Positions 29,767-39,863 of a DNA stretch of 64,000 nt are shown here, in pieces. The DNA is from Synechococcus sp. PROS-7-1 (GTDB lineage Bacteria > Cyanobacteriota > Cyanobacteriia > PCC-6307 > Cyanobiaceae). Every line of letters starts with the position of its first letter. Positions within the stretch are counted from its first letter, which is position 1. The position numbers and the translations under genes were made by a program. Under the pieces are notes generated by a model that was not told the origin of the DNA, did no database searches, and saw nothing but the letters and a program-made list of their open reading frames with translations. The stretch spans positions 1,694,572 through 1,758,571 of the forward strand of contig NZ_CP047945.1 in the NCBI RefSeq assembly GCF_014279795.1, given 5' to 3'.

Positions 29767-31007
29767 AACCACTTCACCCGGGATCCGGCAGAGATGATCT
29801 GGGTGATCTGCTGCCGCGCTTCGATCTCAGGGGGATGGACCTCTCCCTCGACCGCATGCAGGAGGCTCTAAGGGACCTGCAGCATCCGGCTGCTGGGATC
29901 CCCGCGGTGCAGGTGGTGGGGACCAATGGCAAGGGATCCATCGCCTGCTTCATTCACCATGGATTGATGGCCGCCGGGCTGCGCTCAGGCCTCACCATCT
30001 CGCCCCACCTGCTGAGCTGGTGCGAGCGCATCCGCGTGAACGAAAGACTGATCACCATCGAGGAGCTTCGCTGCCTGCTGCAGAGCTTGCAGCCGGTGGT
30101 GTCCACCTTCCGGCTCACCCCATTCGAACAGCTGATCTGTGCTGCCCTGGTGCATTTCGAAAGGGAGCGCCCCGACTGGTTAGTTCTGGAGGCCGGTTTG
30201 GGTGGCCGGCTGGACGCCACCACAGCCCATCCCCATCGCCGCCTGATCGCGGTGGGCTCCATTGGCCTGGACCACCGGGAACATCTTGGGGCCACCCTGG
30301 AGGAGATCGCAGCCGAGAAAGCCGCGGCCATTGCACCAGGAAGCCACGTGGTGAGTGCGGCGCAGCGCCCAGAGGTGCAGCGGGTGCTGGAGGGCAGAGC
30401 TGCAGCCATGGACGCCAGCCTTCACTGGGTGGAACCGCTCGCCAACGATTGGACACTCGGCCTGCCCGGAGATCTTCAGCGAAGCAATGCAGCTGTGGCC
30501 AGGGCTGCCCTGGAATGGATCGGTCGCGATATCAGCACGGGCATCACAGTGGATGCCATGCGCCATGGCTTTGCGAAGGCCCGCTGGCCAGGCCGGCTGC
30601 AGTGGATGCAGTGGCATGGGCGACCGGTGCGCGTTGATGGAGCCCACAATCCGCCAGCTGCTGCTGCCTTGGCCAAGGAGCGATGCCGCTGGTTGGCTAC
30701 CGATCAGGCGCAACGTTGGGTGCTGGCGATTCAGGCACACAAGCAAGCCCCAGCCATGCTGAAGCACCTGCTGCAGCCCAACGATCTGGCCTGGATCATT
30801 CCCGTTCCAGAGCACCGCAGCTGGAGCGTGGAGCAGCTGCAGCTTGACGTTCCTGAGCTTGCCCACCAGCTCAGGGGTGCCGCAGATGTCACTGGGGCGC
30901 TCACCCAGCTCGCGCAGGACGGGTGGCCCCAAGCCGCCCCAGTCATCGCCGGTTCGTTGTACCTAATCGGTCATCTGCTGGAGACGGATCAATTGCAGGC
31001 AGAGTGA
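29763..31007 (+). CDS. folC: Folylpolyglutamate / dihydrofolate synthase
   Basis: 414 residues from a GTG that overlaps the argD stop by 4 bases. The P-loop is VGTNGKGSIACFIHHGL, then SPHLLSWCERIRVN and VLEAGLGGRLDATTAH; the C-terminal domain has RVDGAHNPPAAAAL. It adds glutamate to folates, and may also make dihydrofolate. The coupling to argD is translational by position only. Confidence 0.92.
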   Translation: MKPLHPGSGRDDLGDLLPRFDLRGMDLSLDRMQEALRDLQHPAAGIPAVQVVGTNGKGSIACFIHHGLMAAGLRSGLTISPHLLSWCERIRVNERLITIEELRCLLQSLQPVVSTFRLTPFEQLICAALVHFERERPDWLVLEAGLGGRLDATTAHPHRRLIAVGSIGLDHREHLGATLEEIAAEKAAAIAPGSHVVSAAQRPEVQRVLEGRAAAMDASLHWVEPLANDWTLGLPGDLQRSNAAVARAALEWIGRDISTGITVDAMRHGFAKARWPGRLQWMQWHGRPVRVDGAHNPPAAAALAKERCRWLATDQAQRWVLAIQAHKQAPAMLKHLLQPNDLAWIIPVPEHRSWSVEQLQLDVPELAHQLRGAADVTGALTQLAQDGWPQAAPVIAGSLYLIGHLLETDQLQAE

Positions 31008-31011
31008 TCCA

Positions 31012-31554
31012 ATGCTGTGCCCGTCGATGATGCCTCCGCTGCTGAAACTCATCACCGCCATCACTCTGGTGATCACCGTCCTGTGCGACCCCGCAATGGC
31101 CCTCGACACCTCAGCCGGGGTGGGCCTGCAGGACAGAGCGTTGTTTCAGGAACGGGTGGACTACACCCTGACCAATCAAAACGGCGTTGATTTTCATGAT
31201 CAGGCCCTCAGCAACACCTCCTTTGCCGGCGCGGCGGGCAAGGGCGCTGATTTCAGCGGAGCCAATCTGCAAGGGGCGATCTTCACGCAGGGTGCGTTTG
31301 CCGATGCCAACTTCCATGGCGCCGACCTCAGTGATGCCCTGATGGATCGTGCGGATTTCACAGGAACGGATCTGCGAGATGCCGTCTTGATTGGCGTGAT
31401 CGCCTCTGGAAGCAGCTTCGCCGGGGCTCAGGTGGATGGCGCGGATTTCAGCGATGCCCTGCTGGACAGGGATGACCAGCGCAGGCTCTGCCAAGAGGCC
31501 GAGGGGGTAAACCCCACCACCGGTGTGCTGACCCGCGACAGCCTCAGCTGCTAA
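31012..31554 (+). CDS. Pentapeptide-repeat protein, likely thylakoid lumen or periplasm
   Basis: 180 residues. A signal peptide (LLKLITAITLVITVLCDPAM, cleavage near AMA) precedes a run of A(D/N)LxG-type pentapeptides: FSGANLQGAIF, ADANFHGADLSDALMDRADF, TGTDLRDAVL, VDGADFSDALLDR. These form a right-handed beta-helix. Cyanobacterial lumenal members are common but mostly without a known role. It follows folC by 4 bases and overlaps the convergent oxidase gene by 11 bases. Confidence 0.85.
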   Translation: MLCPSMMPPLLKLITAITLVITVLCDPAMALDTSAGVGLQDRALFQERVDYTLTNQNGVDFHDQALSNTSFAGAAGKGADFSGANLQGAIFTQGAFADANFHGADLSDALMDRADFTGTDLRDAVLIGVIASGSSFAGAQVDGADFSDALLDRDDQRRLCQEAEGVNPTTGVLTRDSLSC

Positions 31555-32875
31555 ACCCACCCAGCTTCCCGGGGTTCAGAAGACCCGCCGGATCCATCCG
31601 CTGCTTGGCGGCCACCTGGTCGCCATCAACGACGCCAAGCCCTCCGCCCTCAACGGTGATCACATGAGGGTTGAAGATCAGAGCCCCGAGGTCTCGGCAC
31701 TGCTGCATTAAACGCTCCAGCTCGTCAGCCCCACGCCAGCGCACCAGCGGTAGGGCCGCAAGCCGCTGCACACCCTGCTGACGCACCGCTTCCAGATGAA
31801 GAAGCACATCCCCTCCCCAGGTCTGCTTAAGCGCTTGCAGGCAGTCCAATTCAGGTTGCGGAAGCAGCATCTGCAGGTAAGTCCAACCCGGTTCGCTCTG
31901 GCGCATGTGCAGGGTGGTGTGATTCCAAGTCAGTTCCCGCAGACCATGACCGGCATGGTGCATCTCCGCACCGCAGTACACCACTGCCGCTCCGCAGTCG
32001 GCCGCCAACCGCTCCACCGTGCTCACCGCATCGGGAGCCGCCAGCAGGAGCACACGATTCGCCTTTGTGTCAGGGAAATCCCAGGCCGGCAACTGAGCCA
32101 CAACGTCACCCTCCAGCACAGTGCAGAGATGGAGGTCCAACGCCGAGCCACAGCAGCGTTGCGCTAGCTCCACAGCGGATGGCCAATCAAGGCAGTCGAT
32201 CACCACCTCCTGCCACTCCACTGTTGGCGCTGTGGCGAGCGTCAATGCGGTGATGATCCCGTTGGTCCCGTAGGCATGATTCAGCGCCTCCGCATCGGAG
32301 GCCTCCAACTGAAGCCGCTTTGGTTCCGGCTCCATCGTCACCACCTCGAGACCGAGTAAGTGGCCCGGATCGCGCAGAAACCCCCAGCGCACCGATCCGA
32401 TTCCACCGGACCCACCAGCGATGAAGCCGCCGATCGTGGCGCTGCGCCAGGTGCTGGGAAGCAGGCGCAGCTGACGACCGTGGCCACGCAGCGTCTGATC
32501 GAGATCCTTCAAGAGGCAGCCACATTCCACCGTGACGACACCGGTCGTCGCCTCGATCCTGCGGACGGCACGCAAGCGTCCCATCAGCATCACCACCCCT
32601 CCCTCGAGGGGGACGCTCTGTCCGTAATTGCCGGTGCCGGCGCCCCTCAGGGTGAGCGCAATGCCATGACGGCTACAGGCCGCAGCCACACCCACCACGG
32701 CATCCACCGTTTCGGGGCGCACCACCAACGCCGCCCGGCAAGGCGCCAGACGCTCCTCCAACACCGGTGAGTAGTCGTAGGCATCTTTGGAGTAACGATC
32801 CAGATCTTCTGAACGTTCAAGCAGGGTGAGGCCTGGCACTGCCGCCAGTTCCGCACGCAACATCTCAGGAACCAT
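31544..32875 (-). CDS. FAD-binding oxidase (GlcD/lactate dehydrogenase type)
   Basis: 443 residues from the ATG at 32875; a GTG three codons upstream is possible. The FAD-binding PCMH domain has LTLRGAGTGNYGQSVPLEGG and TIGGFIAGGSGGIGSVRWG. The C-terminal FAD-oxidase part includes LIFNPHVITVEGGGL. This is the family of glycolate oxidase GlcD and D-lactate dehydrogenases; a photorespiratory glycolate role is possible but other 2-hydroxyacids fit equally. It ends the leftward block that begins with the epimerase at 36835. Confidence 0.82.
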   Translation of the reverse strand: MVPEMLRAELAAVPGLTLLERSEDLDRYSKDAYDYSPVLEERLAPCRAALVVRPETVDAVVGVAAACSRHGIALTLRGAGTGNYGQSVPLEGGVVMLMGRLRAVRRIEATTGVVTVECGCLLKDLDQTLRGHGRQLRLLPSTWRSATIGGFIAGGSGGIGSVRWGFLRDPGHLLGLEVVTMEPEPKRLQLEASDAEALNHAYGTNGIITALTLATAPTVEWQEVVIDCLDWPSAVELAQRCCGSALDLHLCTVLEGDVVAQLPAWDFPDTKANRVLLLAAPDAVSTVERLAADCGAAVVYCGAEMHHAGHGLRELTWNHTTLHMRQSEPGWTYLQMLLPQPELDCLQALKQTWGGDVLLHLEAVRQQGVQRLAALPLVRWRGADELERLMQQCRDLGALIFNPHVITVEGGGLGVVDGDQVAAKQRMDPAGLLNPGKLGGFSS

Positions 32876-32902
32876 GGACGTCACGATCAGAGGAACGACC
32901 TT

Positions 32903-34132
32903 TCAATCCTGAACCCAAACGCCACCTGCCAGCACCTTGCGCTGGGGAGGAGTCGAGAGCAGTTCGGGCCAGCCGCCAGCGGGCAGATGGATCAGATCCG
33001 CAGGAGCACCGGGGCGCAGCACTCCATCCCAAGCAAGGCCCAGCAAACGGGCGGCATCCGTGCTGAATGGAGCCATCCCCTCCTCATCCCAAGGAGCCAG
33101 CTGAGCAAGGGGAACACTCATGGCCATCAAAGCCAGAGGGTCCAGGTTTCCTCCTGGAAACCAGGGATCCTGCACGTTGTCTCCCCCCACAGCCACACAC
33201 ACACCGCGATCACGGAGCTGGCGGATCGGAGCGAGGGGTCGTTGCACCGGTGTGGCCTGCCCTCGACGCCCAAGGAGCCATCCATTGGTGAGAGGCAGGG
33301 CTACGACCTGCAGATGATGCTCCGCCATCCGCTCCCCCAGACGCCGGAGCGAGCCTGGATTCAACAGCGAAAGGCTGCTGGCATGGCTGCAGGTTATTGG
33401 CACTGACACCTCCATCGTGCTGAGAACCCGAAGGAGTTGCCGAACCCCGGCCGCAGGATGCTCCGACGCCTCATCGATGTGCAGATCAACGGGGCATCCC
33501 AGGCGCTCCGCCAGCGCTAGGAGATGTCGCAGCGCTTGGCGGGGGGCCCTGCCGCGACAGGGGGGTTCGATCACACCACCGATCACGCCCTCGGCCGCTG
33601 CCACCTGAGAGGCCAGCTGCTCTCCCTCCGGAGTGGACCAATGGGCGATCGGTACGAGCGCCACCAGCTGGAGCTCAATGCGCTTTTTCCATTGCTGCCG
33701 CCTTTCCGTCAACACCTCCCAGCTGCAGGCGGCCCCTGGCCCCAGACTGTCGATGTGCGTGCGAATGGCCCGAAGGCCATGGCGCCAGGCCAATGCCAGC
33801 GCCCGCTCACTGCGTTCTTGGACCCGATCAGCGGTGCGGGTGCGATGTTCGCGCATGTTGGCCTCCATCGCTCCGGCATAGGTCCCCGAGCGATTGGGGT
33901 AGTCAGTCCAGGAGAACGCTTTATCGAGATGGGCATGGGGCTCGACCAACCGGGGCAGCACCATGCCCTGAGCGTCTGCAACAGGCAAGACGGACGTAAT
34001 CCTGCCGTCCATCCAGCGCAGCTCCACAGAGAGCAGGCCATCTGCAGGCCGCTCTGGTGCCACGCCAGGAGGCAAGTCAACAAGGCTGGTCGGGCAGCGG
34101 CCACGCAGAGTTCCAGCGTCTTGCGGCCTCAT
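32903..34132 (-). CDS. Amidohydrolase of the cytosine deaminase type
   Basis: 409 residues. Metal and catalytic motifs of the CodA-like branch are present in order: LVEPHAHLDKAFSWT, VDLHIDEASEHPAAG, ITCSHASSLSLL and VAVGGDNVQDPWFPGG. Substrates in this branch include cytosine, isoguanine and other cyclic amidines; which applies here is not decidable. The start overlaps the DUF4359 stop by 4 bases. Confidence 0.82.
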   Translation of the reverse strand: MRPQDAGTLRGRCPTSLVDLPPGVAPERPADGLLSVELRWMDGRITSVLPVADAQGMVLPRLVEPHAHLDKAFSWTDYPNRSGTYAGAMEANMREHRTRTADRVQERSERALALAWRHGLRAIRTHIDSLGPGAACSWEVLTERRQQWKKRIELQLVALVPIAHWSTPEGEQLASQVAAAEGVIGGVIEPPCRGRAPRQALRHLLALAERLGCPVDLHIDEASEHPAAGVRQLLRVLSTMEVSVPITCSHASSLSLLNPGSLRRLGERMAEHHLQVVALPLTNGWLLGRRGQATPVQRPLAPIRQLRDRGVCVAVGGDNVQDPWFPGGNLDPLALMAMSVPLAQLAPWDEEGMAPFSTDAARLLGLAWDGVLRPGAPADLIHLPAGGWPELLSTPPQRKVLAGGVWVQD

Positions 34133-34512
34133 TCCAACTGTCCAGCATCGGACTGGGTCTTCAGGACCAAAAACCGACCGGCAACCCCCAAGGTCGTGAC
34201 GGAGTAGCGAGGGAGACGCAACGTTGGCAGCAGATCCTGCCCCCCCACTGTGGTCACGTAGACGCTGGCCACGCCCAAATTCCAGCGCCGTGTGAACTGG
34301 GTGGCGAGCGACGCAAGCGTGGCCTCTTGGTCAGCGATCAACCGGGGGCAGTCCTTGATCCAGAGCTGCAACACCAGGGGCAGCGTGCGTTGAGAGCAGA
34401 GCTCGTCGGTCGCCAGACTGACCAATTGGGTACCGGCATGAGCGCTGTAGTCCTCCTTGGTGGGATTGGTGACTGCCAGGGCGGTGACGCTCCCCCCAAG
34501 CAAGAGAGCCAT
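34129..34512 (-). CDS. DUF4359 family protein
   Basis: 127 residues from the ATG at 34512. The frame stays open to 34695 but that would run antisense through tRNA-His. An N-terminal hydrophobic anchor (MALLLGGSVTALAVTNPTKE) leads to the family pattern TNPTKEDYSAHAGTQL, RRWNLGVASVYVT and RYSVTTLGVAGRFLVL. Function unknown. It is translationally coupled with the amidohydrolase downstream. Confidence 0.7.
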   Translation of the reverse strand: MALLLGGSVTALAVTNPTKEDYSAHAGTQLVSLATDELCSQRTLPLVLQLWIKDCPRLIADQEATLASLATQFTRRWNLGVASVYVTTVGGQDLLPTLRLPRYSVTTLGVAGRFLVLKTQSDAGQLE

Positions 34513-34600
34513 GGCGATCGCTGTCGCCGGAGACCAGCGCCGATGGGCGGGGGACGTACGCAGGGCCTGGGGGGCGGATTGGTAGATTCTTACCGACGCG

Positions 34601-34673
34601 GCGGGCGTCGCCAAGTGGTTAAGGCAGCGGCTTGTGGCGCCGCTATTCGGGGGTTCGAATCCCCTCGCTCGCC
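34601..34673 (+). tRNA. tRNA-His (anticodon GTG)
   Basis: GCGGGCG pairs with CGCTCGC (one G-T). The anticodon stem GCGGC/GCCGC encloses TTGTGGC with GTG. TTCGAAT T-loop. The base before the tRNA (34600) is G and faces discriminator C73, matching the extra G-1 of histidine tRNA. It lies between two leftward genes, on the opposite strand. Confidence 0.95.
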
Positions 34674-34691
34674 CTTCACATTTTTTGTGGC

Positions 34692-35753
34692 TCACGGAGC
34701 CATCAAGGCCTCGAGCAGAGCCTCCGCTCCATGCCTGATCGGATCAACGCAAGGGAGCGATAGTCTCTCACTGAGTTTTGCGCAGGAACGCGCGCACTCC
34801 TCAGCGCTCAGTCCTGCCGTATTCAGGGCCACCGCTCTAACCCGGGGTGGAGGTCCAGCGCCGTGCGGTCGGCCGATGGAAGCCAGCCCCTCACAGAGCT
34901 GAATCAGATCCTCCAGGGGAGGAAGGGCAATGTCTGGCAAACGATGAATGCAGCTCTGATCGGCGCGATGCACCATGAGCAAGGCTGTTGGCTGGGTGCC
35001 GCGCAGCAACGGAAGGGTGGCCGTCGAACCGGGGTGACAGAGCGATCCCTGTCCCTCCACCAGCAGCAGCGCATCATCCGCTACTGCGGACGCTGCGCTG
35101 AGGACCGCCGCCTCCACCGCACCTGCGGCGTAGTCGACCCGTACGGCGTCGAGAGGGACCCCCTGGCCGCTAATCAGAATTCCGGCCTGACCTGTGCCCA
35201 CGAAGGCCACGGGCACAGCGAGTCGCTGCGCCGCTTCTTGAACCGCCAGGCAGGCACTCATCTTGCCGACAGCCATATCAGTTCCAACAGCCAGAACGCG
35301 CTTGCAGGGCAAAGCGGCAGCCCTGGCCTGACCAACCCTGAGTCCCTTGGGCTCGCAGCGGAGATCCCAGATCCAGCATCCAGGCTGAACCGCCGCGCTG
35401 AGCTCCGGATCATCGGCCAGATGGGTGTGCAAGCCGCTGGCCACCGAAAGCCCCGCTTTCAGAGCAGACAACACATCCGACCGCAGAGCCGCTGGCAGCA
35501 CCCCACCGGAGGGAGCCAGGCCCACCACGGCCACAGACGGTCGAAAGGGAAGGGCCTCACCCAGATCCCTCACCACCGGAACAGACCTGGAAATCCCGGT
35601 CACGGTCTCCAAACGCTGGCCGGCATGGTCTGGGTCAATCACCGCCACGATCGGTCCGCGCCGATGCCGCAACATCGCCAGACCGGTCTTGCCGGTGAGG
35701 CTGTCGAGGCCTCCGTGCTGGAGAAGCACCACAGGATCCTGGTCAGAAAGCAT
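34692..35753 (-). CDS. DUF1611 family protein (DgcN-like)
   Basis: 353 residues. The N-terminal Rossmann-like half (AVVGLAPSGGVLPAALRSDV, LSVASGLHTHLADDP) and the P-loop-like C-terminal half (VLAVGTDMAVGKMSACLAVQ, LLVEGQGSLCHPGS) match DUF1611. In marine proteobacteria a DUF1611 protein, DgcN, was described as a D-glutamate N-acetyltransferase working with the epimerase DgcA. The start codon shares bases with the stop of an enolase-superfamily epimerase gene, the same pairing. Biochemical role here is inference. Confidence 0.78.
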   Translation of the reverse strand: MLSDQDPVVLLQHGGLDSLTGKTGLAMLRHRRGPIVAVIDPDHAGQRLETVTGISRSVPVVRDLGEALPFRPSVAVVGLAPSGGVLPAALRSDVLSALKAGLSVASGLHTHLADDPELSAAVQPGCWIWDLRCEPKGLRVGQARAAALPCKRVLAVGTDMAVGKMSACLAVQEAAQRLAVPVAFVGTGQAGILISGQGVPLDAVRVDYAAGAVEAAVLSAASAVADDALLLVEGQGSLCHPGSTATLPLLRGTQPTALLMVHRADQSCIHRLPDIALPPLEDLIQLCEGLASIGRPHGAGPPPRVRAVALNTAGLSAEECARSCAKLSERLSLPCVDPIRHGAEALLEALMAP

Positions 35754-36835
35754 CAGGAGGCCTCCAGTGGCGTAACACCCAAGCCGCTCCCTGGCGGTGG
35801 CAGCAGTCGATCCCCTTTGAGGGGCAAGCCCTCATAAGGATCGTCCAGCAGATTGAGGTGGCTGTCCAAGTCAGGCCAACGGATGCAGGCAAGCAACTGC
35901 GCCGCAGCTGCATTCAGCAAGGTGCTGTCGGAGTAACAGCCCACCATCAGATCCAGATCAAGCCGTTCAGCCAGCTGGGCCATCAGCCAGGCCTCCGAGA
36001 GACCACCGGTCTTGAGAAGTTTGAGATTCACACCGTCCACATGGGGCGCCAACCGAAGCAGATCCTTCAGATCCCAACAGCTCTCATCAGCAACCAAAGG
36101 GAGATTGCAAGTGGGGCGTAGCGCTGCAAATCCCTCCAGATCCTCCTCCGGATCAAGACGAGCGGGCAACGGTTGCTCGAGCAACACCACCCCCGCCTGC
36201 TCCAGGTCCACCTGCATCGCCTTGGCCTGCTCAAGCGTCCAACCTCCATTGGCATCCACCTGAAGTTCATGGGCCACCGCCATCCGCTGGGAGCGCTCCC
36301 GAAGAGCGATGGCCACCGCCTGCAACAGGGCGCGGTCGTGCTCCAGCCCCTCGGGGCTACCGAGTTTGAGCTTGATGCGCGTCGCCGGCATCTGACGCCA
36401 CCAGCGCTCAAGACGCTCCAGGACCTTCTCAACAGAGGCGAGACCAAGGGTGACGCTCGTGGCCACTTCGCTGGTCCCTGCCAACGACAACAACGTCCAG
36501 ATCGGTTGCCCCAGCTGCTTTCCCCACCAGCCCCAGAGGGCCAGATCCACAGCACACCGCGCCGGCGGAGAGAGGGGGGTCAACCAAGGTGCCAGGCCAT
36601 GACGGTCCTGAGGATTCAAGGACTCCAAGATCGGCAATAGAGCTTGAAGTTCAGCCTCAATGCCCTCCAGGGCATAGGCGCGATGGCCCGTATCCAGCCC
36701 ACCGGTTTCCCCTAACCCCACAGTCCCGCCGTGGTCGAGGCGGAGTTCCAGGCGTTCCACGACGGACGTGGTTCCCCTGCTGATCGCCAAAGGCACCGCC
36801 TTGGTAAGGGGAAATCGACGCAGACTCCAGCCCAT
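35753..36835 (-). CDS. Enolase-superfamily dipeptide/N-acyl amino acid epimerase (DgcA-like)
   Basis: 360 residues from the ATG at 36835, which leaves a normal divergent spacer to miaB. Active-site elements of the L-Ala-D/L-Glu epimerase branch are all present: KxK in [11 protein letters not shown], metal ligands in [15 protein letters not shown] and LVADESCWD, and the second lysine in [12 protein letters not shown]. It could epimerise murein-derived dipeptides or, with its DUF1611 partner, N-acetylglutamate. It overlaps the partner by one base. Confidence 0.82.
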   Translation of the reverse strand: MGWSLRRFPLTKAVPLAISRGTTSVVERLELRLDHGGTVGLGETGGLDTGHRAYALEGIEAELQALLPILESLNPQDRHGLAPWLTPLSPPARCAVDLALWGWWGKQLGQPIWTLLSLAGTSEVATSVTLGLASVEKVLERLERWWRQMPATRIKLKLGSPEGLEHDRALLQAVAIALRERSQRMAVAHELQVDANGGWTLEQAKAMQVDLEQAGVVLLEQPLPARLDPEEDLEGFAALRPTCNLPLVADESCWDLKDLLRLAPHVDGVNLKLLKTGGLSEAWLMAQLAERLDLDLMVGCYSDSTLLNAAAAQLLACIRWPDLDSHLNLLDDPYEGLPLKGDRLLPPPGSGLGVTPLEAS

Positions 36836-36938
36836 AGCCCGCGAGCACCAATCCACAAGGTGGCACAGCACCGCCGTATCCGACACTGAAAGCAGCTTTC
36901 GACGCCGCCGATCCCTCGGACGGCTCTCTGCCTTGACC

Positions 36939-38327
36939 GTGACCGCCTCGCCCACCACCCAAACGCTGCCGAGCCGGGAGCGCGGCAGCTACTGGATCAC
37001 CACGTTCGGCTGCCAGATGAACAAGGCCGATTCCGAGCGCATGGCAGGGATTCTCGAATCCATGGGCTACCGGGAGGCAAGCGCCGAACTGGATGCCGAT
37101 CTGGTGCTCTACAACACCTGCACCATTCGCGACAACGCGGAGCAGAAGGTCTACAGCTATTTAGGACGCCAGGCCCAACGCAAACGCACGAACCCGAATC
37201 TCACCTTGGTGGTGGCGGGCTGTGTGGCGCAGCAGGAAGGTGAGTCGCTGCTCAGACGGGTGCCGGAGCTCGACCTGGTGATGGGGCCTCAGCACGCCAA
37301 CCGCCTCGAAACGCTGCTGCAGCAAGTGGACAGCGGCCAGCAAGTGGTTGCCACCGAAGAGCATCACATTCTCGAAGACATCACCACCGCCAGACGCGAC
37401 AGCAGCATCTGCGGTTGGGTGAATGTGATTTACGGCTGCAACGAGCGCTGCACCTACTGCGTGGTTCCTTCCGTCCGCGGCAAGGAGCAGTCACGGCTTC
37501 CAGATGCCATCAAGTTTGAGATGGAAGGGCTCGCGGCCCAGGGCTTCAAGGAGATCACCCTGCTGGGGCAGAACATCGATGCTTACGGACGTGACCTGCC
37601 GGGAATCACGCCCGAGGGCCGCCGGCAGCACACTCTCACCGATCTGCTCCATCACGTGCACTCCGTTGAGGGCATTGAGCGGATCCGCTTCGCCACCAGT
37701 CACCCCCGCTATTTCACTGAGCGCCTGATCGACGCTTGTGCCGACCTCCCCAAACTCTGCGAGCACTTCCACATCCCGTTCCAAAGCGGTGACAACGACG
37801 TGCTCCGGGCCATGGCCCGGGGCTACACCGTGGAGCGCTACAGGCGCATCATCGACAGAATCCGCGAGCGCATGCCCGATGCCTCATTGAGTGCGGATGT
37901 GATCGTGGCCTTCCCTGGTGAAACCGATGCCCAATACCGGCGGACCCTGGCGCTGATCGAAGAGATCGGTTTCGACCAAGTGAACACGGCCGCTTACTCA
38001 CCGCGCCCAAACACCCCCGCCGCAGACTGGGACAACCAGCTGCCTGAAGACATCAAGGTGGAGCGACTCAGAGAAATCAACGCTCTGGTGGAGCGCTGCG
38101 CGCGGGAACGCAACGGGCGCTACTCCGGCCGGGTGGAAGAGGTGCTTGCTGAGGGAATCAATCCCAAAGATCCATCCCAGTTGATGGGGCGCACCCGCAC
38201 CAACAGACTCACATTTTTCCGCTCTGAAAACGGAGAAGGTCGTCGCTTCAGTGCCGGTGACCTGGTTCAGGTGCGCATCGATGCCGTGCGCTCCTTCTCA
38301 CTCAGTGGCACTCCTCTGAACTGCTGA
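36939..38327 (+). CDS. miaB: tRNA-2-methylthio-N6-dimethylallyladenosine synthase MiaB
   Basis: 462 residues from the GTG at 36939 (TTG at 36933 is an alternative). The N-terminal UPF0004 domain has [20 protein letters not shown] with three cluster cysteines in total; the radical SAM CxxxCxxC is [19 protein letters not shown]; a TRAM domain closes the protein. It methylthiolates A37 of tRNAs reading UNN codons. It is divergent from the epimerase by about 100 bases. Confidence 0.94.
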   Translation: MTASPTTQTLPSRERGSYWITTFGCQMNKADSERMAGILESMGYREASAELDADLVLYNTCTIRDNAEQKVYSYLGRQAQRKRTNPNLTLVVAGCVAQQEGESLLRRVPELDLVMGPQHANRLETLLQQVDSGQQVVATEEHHILEDITTARRDSSICGWVNVIYGCNERCTYCVVPSVRGKEQSRLPDAIKFEMEGLAAQGFKEITLLGQNIDAYGRDLPGITPEGRRQHTLTDLLHHVHSVEGIERIRFATSHPRYFTERLIDACADLPKLCEHFHIPFQSGDNDVLRAMARGYTVERYRRIIDRIRERMPDASLSADVIVAFPGETDAQYRRTLALIEEIGFDQVNTAAYSPRPNTPAADWDNQLPEDIKVERLREINALVERCARERNGRYSGRVEEVLAEGINPKDPSQLMGRTRTNRLTFFRSENGEGRRFSAGDLVQVRIDAVRSFSLSGTPLNC

Positions 38328-38365
38328 TACGTTGCGGGGCAACCCGACGTACCGACAACGCCCCC

Positions 38366-39427
38366 ATGCCGACTTCCCCTCTCCGCGTTGGCGTGGTGTT
38401 CGGAGGAGCATCCGGCGAGCATGCCGTGTCGATCCGATCAGCCCTGACGGTGATCCAGGCGTTGAGGGCCACGGAGAATCAGGAGCGGTTCGAGGTGATC
38501 CCGCTCTACATCGATCGCGATGGTCGCTGGTGGGAGCCGACCGTTGCCCAGCGTGCGCTTGATCAGAACAGGGCCCTCGACGCCAACGACCTGCCCCAAC
38601 CTCTGCCGGCTCCTGGGCTCCGTCACTGGCCGGTCGATCCCGACACAGTGGATCTTTGGTATCCAGTTCTCCATGGTCCCAACGGTGAAGACGGGACGGT
38701 GCAGGGCCTGTTCACGCTGATGAACAAACCCTTCGTTGGCTCCGGGGTGCTCGGATCCGCTGTGGGAATGGACAAGCTGGCCATGAAAGCCGCCTTTGCC
38801 GCAGCTGGACTGTCTCAGGTTCCTTATGTGGGCCTGAATGCGACCGACCTCGAGGACCCGGAGCAACGCGAGCAGCTCCTCACCCGGCTGGAGCAGGAGC
38901 TGGGTTACCCCTGTTTTGTCAAACCCGCCAACCTGGGTTCATCGGTGGGCATCACCAAAGCGTGCAACAGGGATGAGCTGCTGGCCGGCTTGCACCAGGC
39001 GGCCGCACTCGACCCAAGGCTGCTTGTCGAACAAGGCGTCAAAGCCAGAGAACTGGAATGTGCCGTGCTGGGGCGGCGACATCTGCGGGCCTCTGTGGTG
39101 GGGGAGATCCGCTTTGACGCCGATTGGTATGACTACGAAACCAAGTACACCGAGGGACGCAGTCACACGCTGATTCCCGCTCCACTTCCAGCATCGGTGA
39201 GCCAGCAGATCCAGGCGATGGCGATTCGGGCTTGCCATGCCGTCAATGCCTTCGGCCAGGCCCGCGTGGATGTCTTCTACGACGAAACGTCCGGCCAGAT
39301 CTGGCTCAATGAAATCAACACCCTGCCTGGCTTTACCTCCCAGAGCATGTATCCCACGCTCTGGGAGGCCACAGGTATCCCATTGCCGCAATTGGTGGCG
39401 GAGCTGGTCGATACAGCGCAAGAATGA
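38366..39427 (+). CDS. ddl: D-alanine--D-alanine ligase
   Basis: 353 residues. The ATP-grasp fold shows [20 protein letters not shown] at the start, [35 protein letters not shown] and the [15 protein letters not shown] substrate loop. It makes the D-Ala-D-Ala terminus of peptidoglycan precursors. It opens a rightward division and wall run leading to ftsQ and ftsZ. Confidence 0.95.
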   Translation: MPTSPLRVGVVFGGASGEHAVSIRSALTVIQALRATENQERFEVIPLYIDRDGRWWEPTVAQRALDQNRALDANDLPQPLPAPGLRHWPVDPDTVDLWYPVLHGPNGEDGTVQGLFTLMNKPFVGSGVLGSAVGMDKLAMKAAFAAAGLSQVPYVGLNATDLEDPEQREQLLTRLEQELGYPCFVKPANLGSSVGITKACNRDELLAGLHQAAALDPRLLVEQGVKARELECAVLGRRHLRASVVGEIRFDADWYDYETKYTEGRSHTLIPAPLPASVSQQIQAMAIRACHAVNAFGQARVDVFYDETSGQIWLNEINTLPGFTSQSMYPTLWEATGIPLPQLVAELVDTAQE

Positions 39428-39452
39428 GTCGATTGATGCTGGTCACGCCGCG

Positions 39453-39863
39453 ATGATGCACGGACTGCTCTGGCTTCCACTGCTGCTGGTGTTCGTGTTG
39501 CTGGCCGCTTTGGGTTGGCTTGAACGCCGGAGACAGTCACTGTTCAGACAGTGGAGTCAGTCGTCGGAGCTCGCCAAACTGGATGGGTGTGGAGCGGCCC
39601 GCCTCAAGGAGGGTGAACTCAGTTGGAGCAGTTTTCACGCCGGAAGTTTCCGAGAAGAGGGGCGGTTTGTGATCAAGACCCTGGAACTGGTTGAGCTGAT
39701 GTCTCTTGCTTCGGGAGACACACCGCTCTCCGAGGAATCCCAGGGTCAGTGCCGTCTACGGCTGATCGGCGAAGGGCTGCAGATGGACGTTCCTTTTTCC
39801 GATGCGGAACGGGCCCGTCGCTGGATGGAGCAGCTGATGGCCAAGGCCCGCTGTGACCTCTGA
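39453..39863 (+). CDS. Membrane-anchored hypothetical protein between ddl and ftsQ
   Basis: 136 residues from ATG codons at 39453 or 39456. One N-terminal membrane helix (GLLWLPLLLVFVLLAALGWL) is followed by a soluble domain with SSFHAGSFREEGRFVIKTLE and MDVPFSDAERARRWMEQLM. No family recognised. Its stop overlaps the ftsQ start (TGATG), so it is coupled to ftsQ and may act at the division site or envelope. Confidence 0.7.
   Translation: MMHGLLWLPLLLVFVLLAALGWLERRRQSLFRQWSQSSELAKLDGCGAARLKEGELSWSSFHAGSFREEGRFVIKTLELVELMSLASGDTPLSEESQGQCRLRLIGEGLQMDVPFSDAERARRWMEQLMAKARCDL

Noticed and set aside
34513-34695. 5' extension of the DUF4359 gene
   Set aside because: It runs antisense through tRNA-His; the DUF4359 homology begins after the ATG at 34512.
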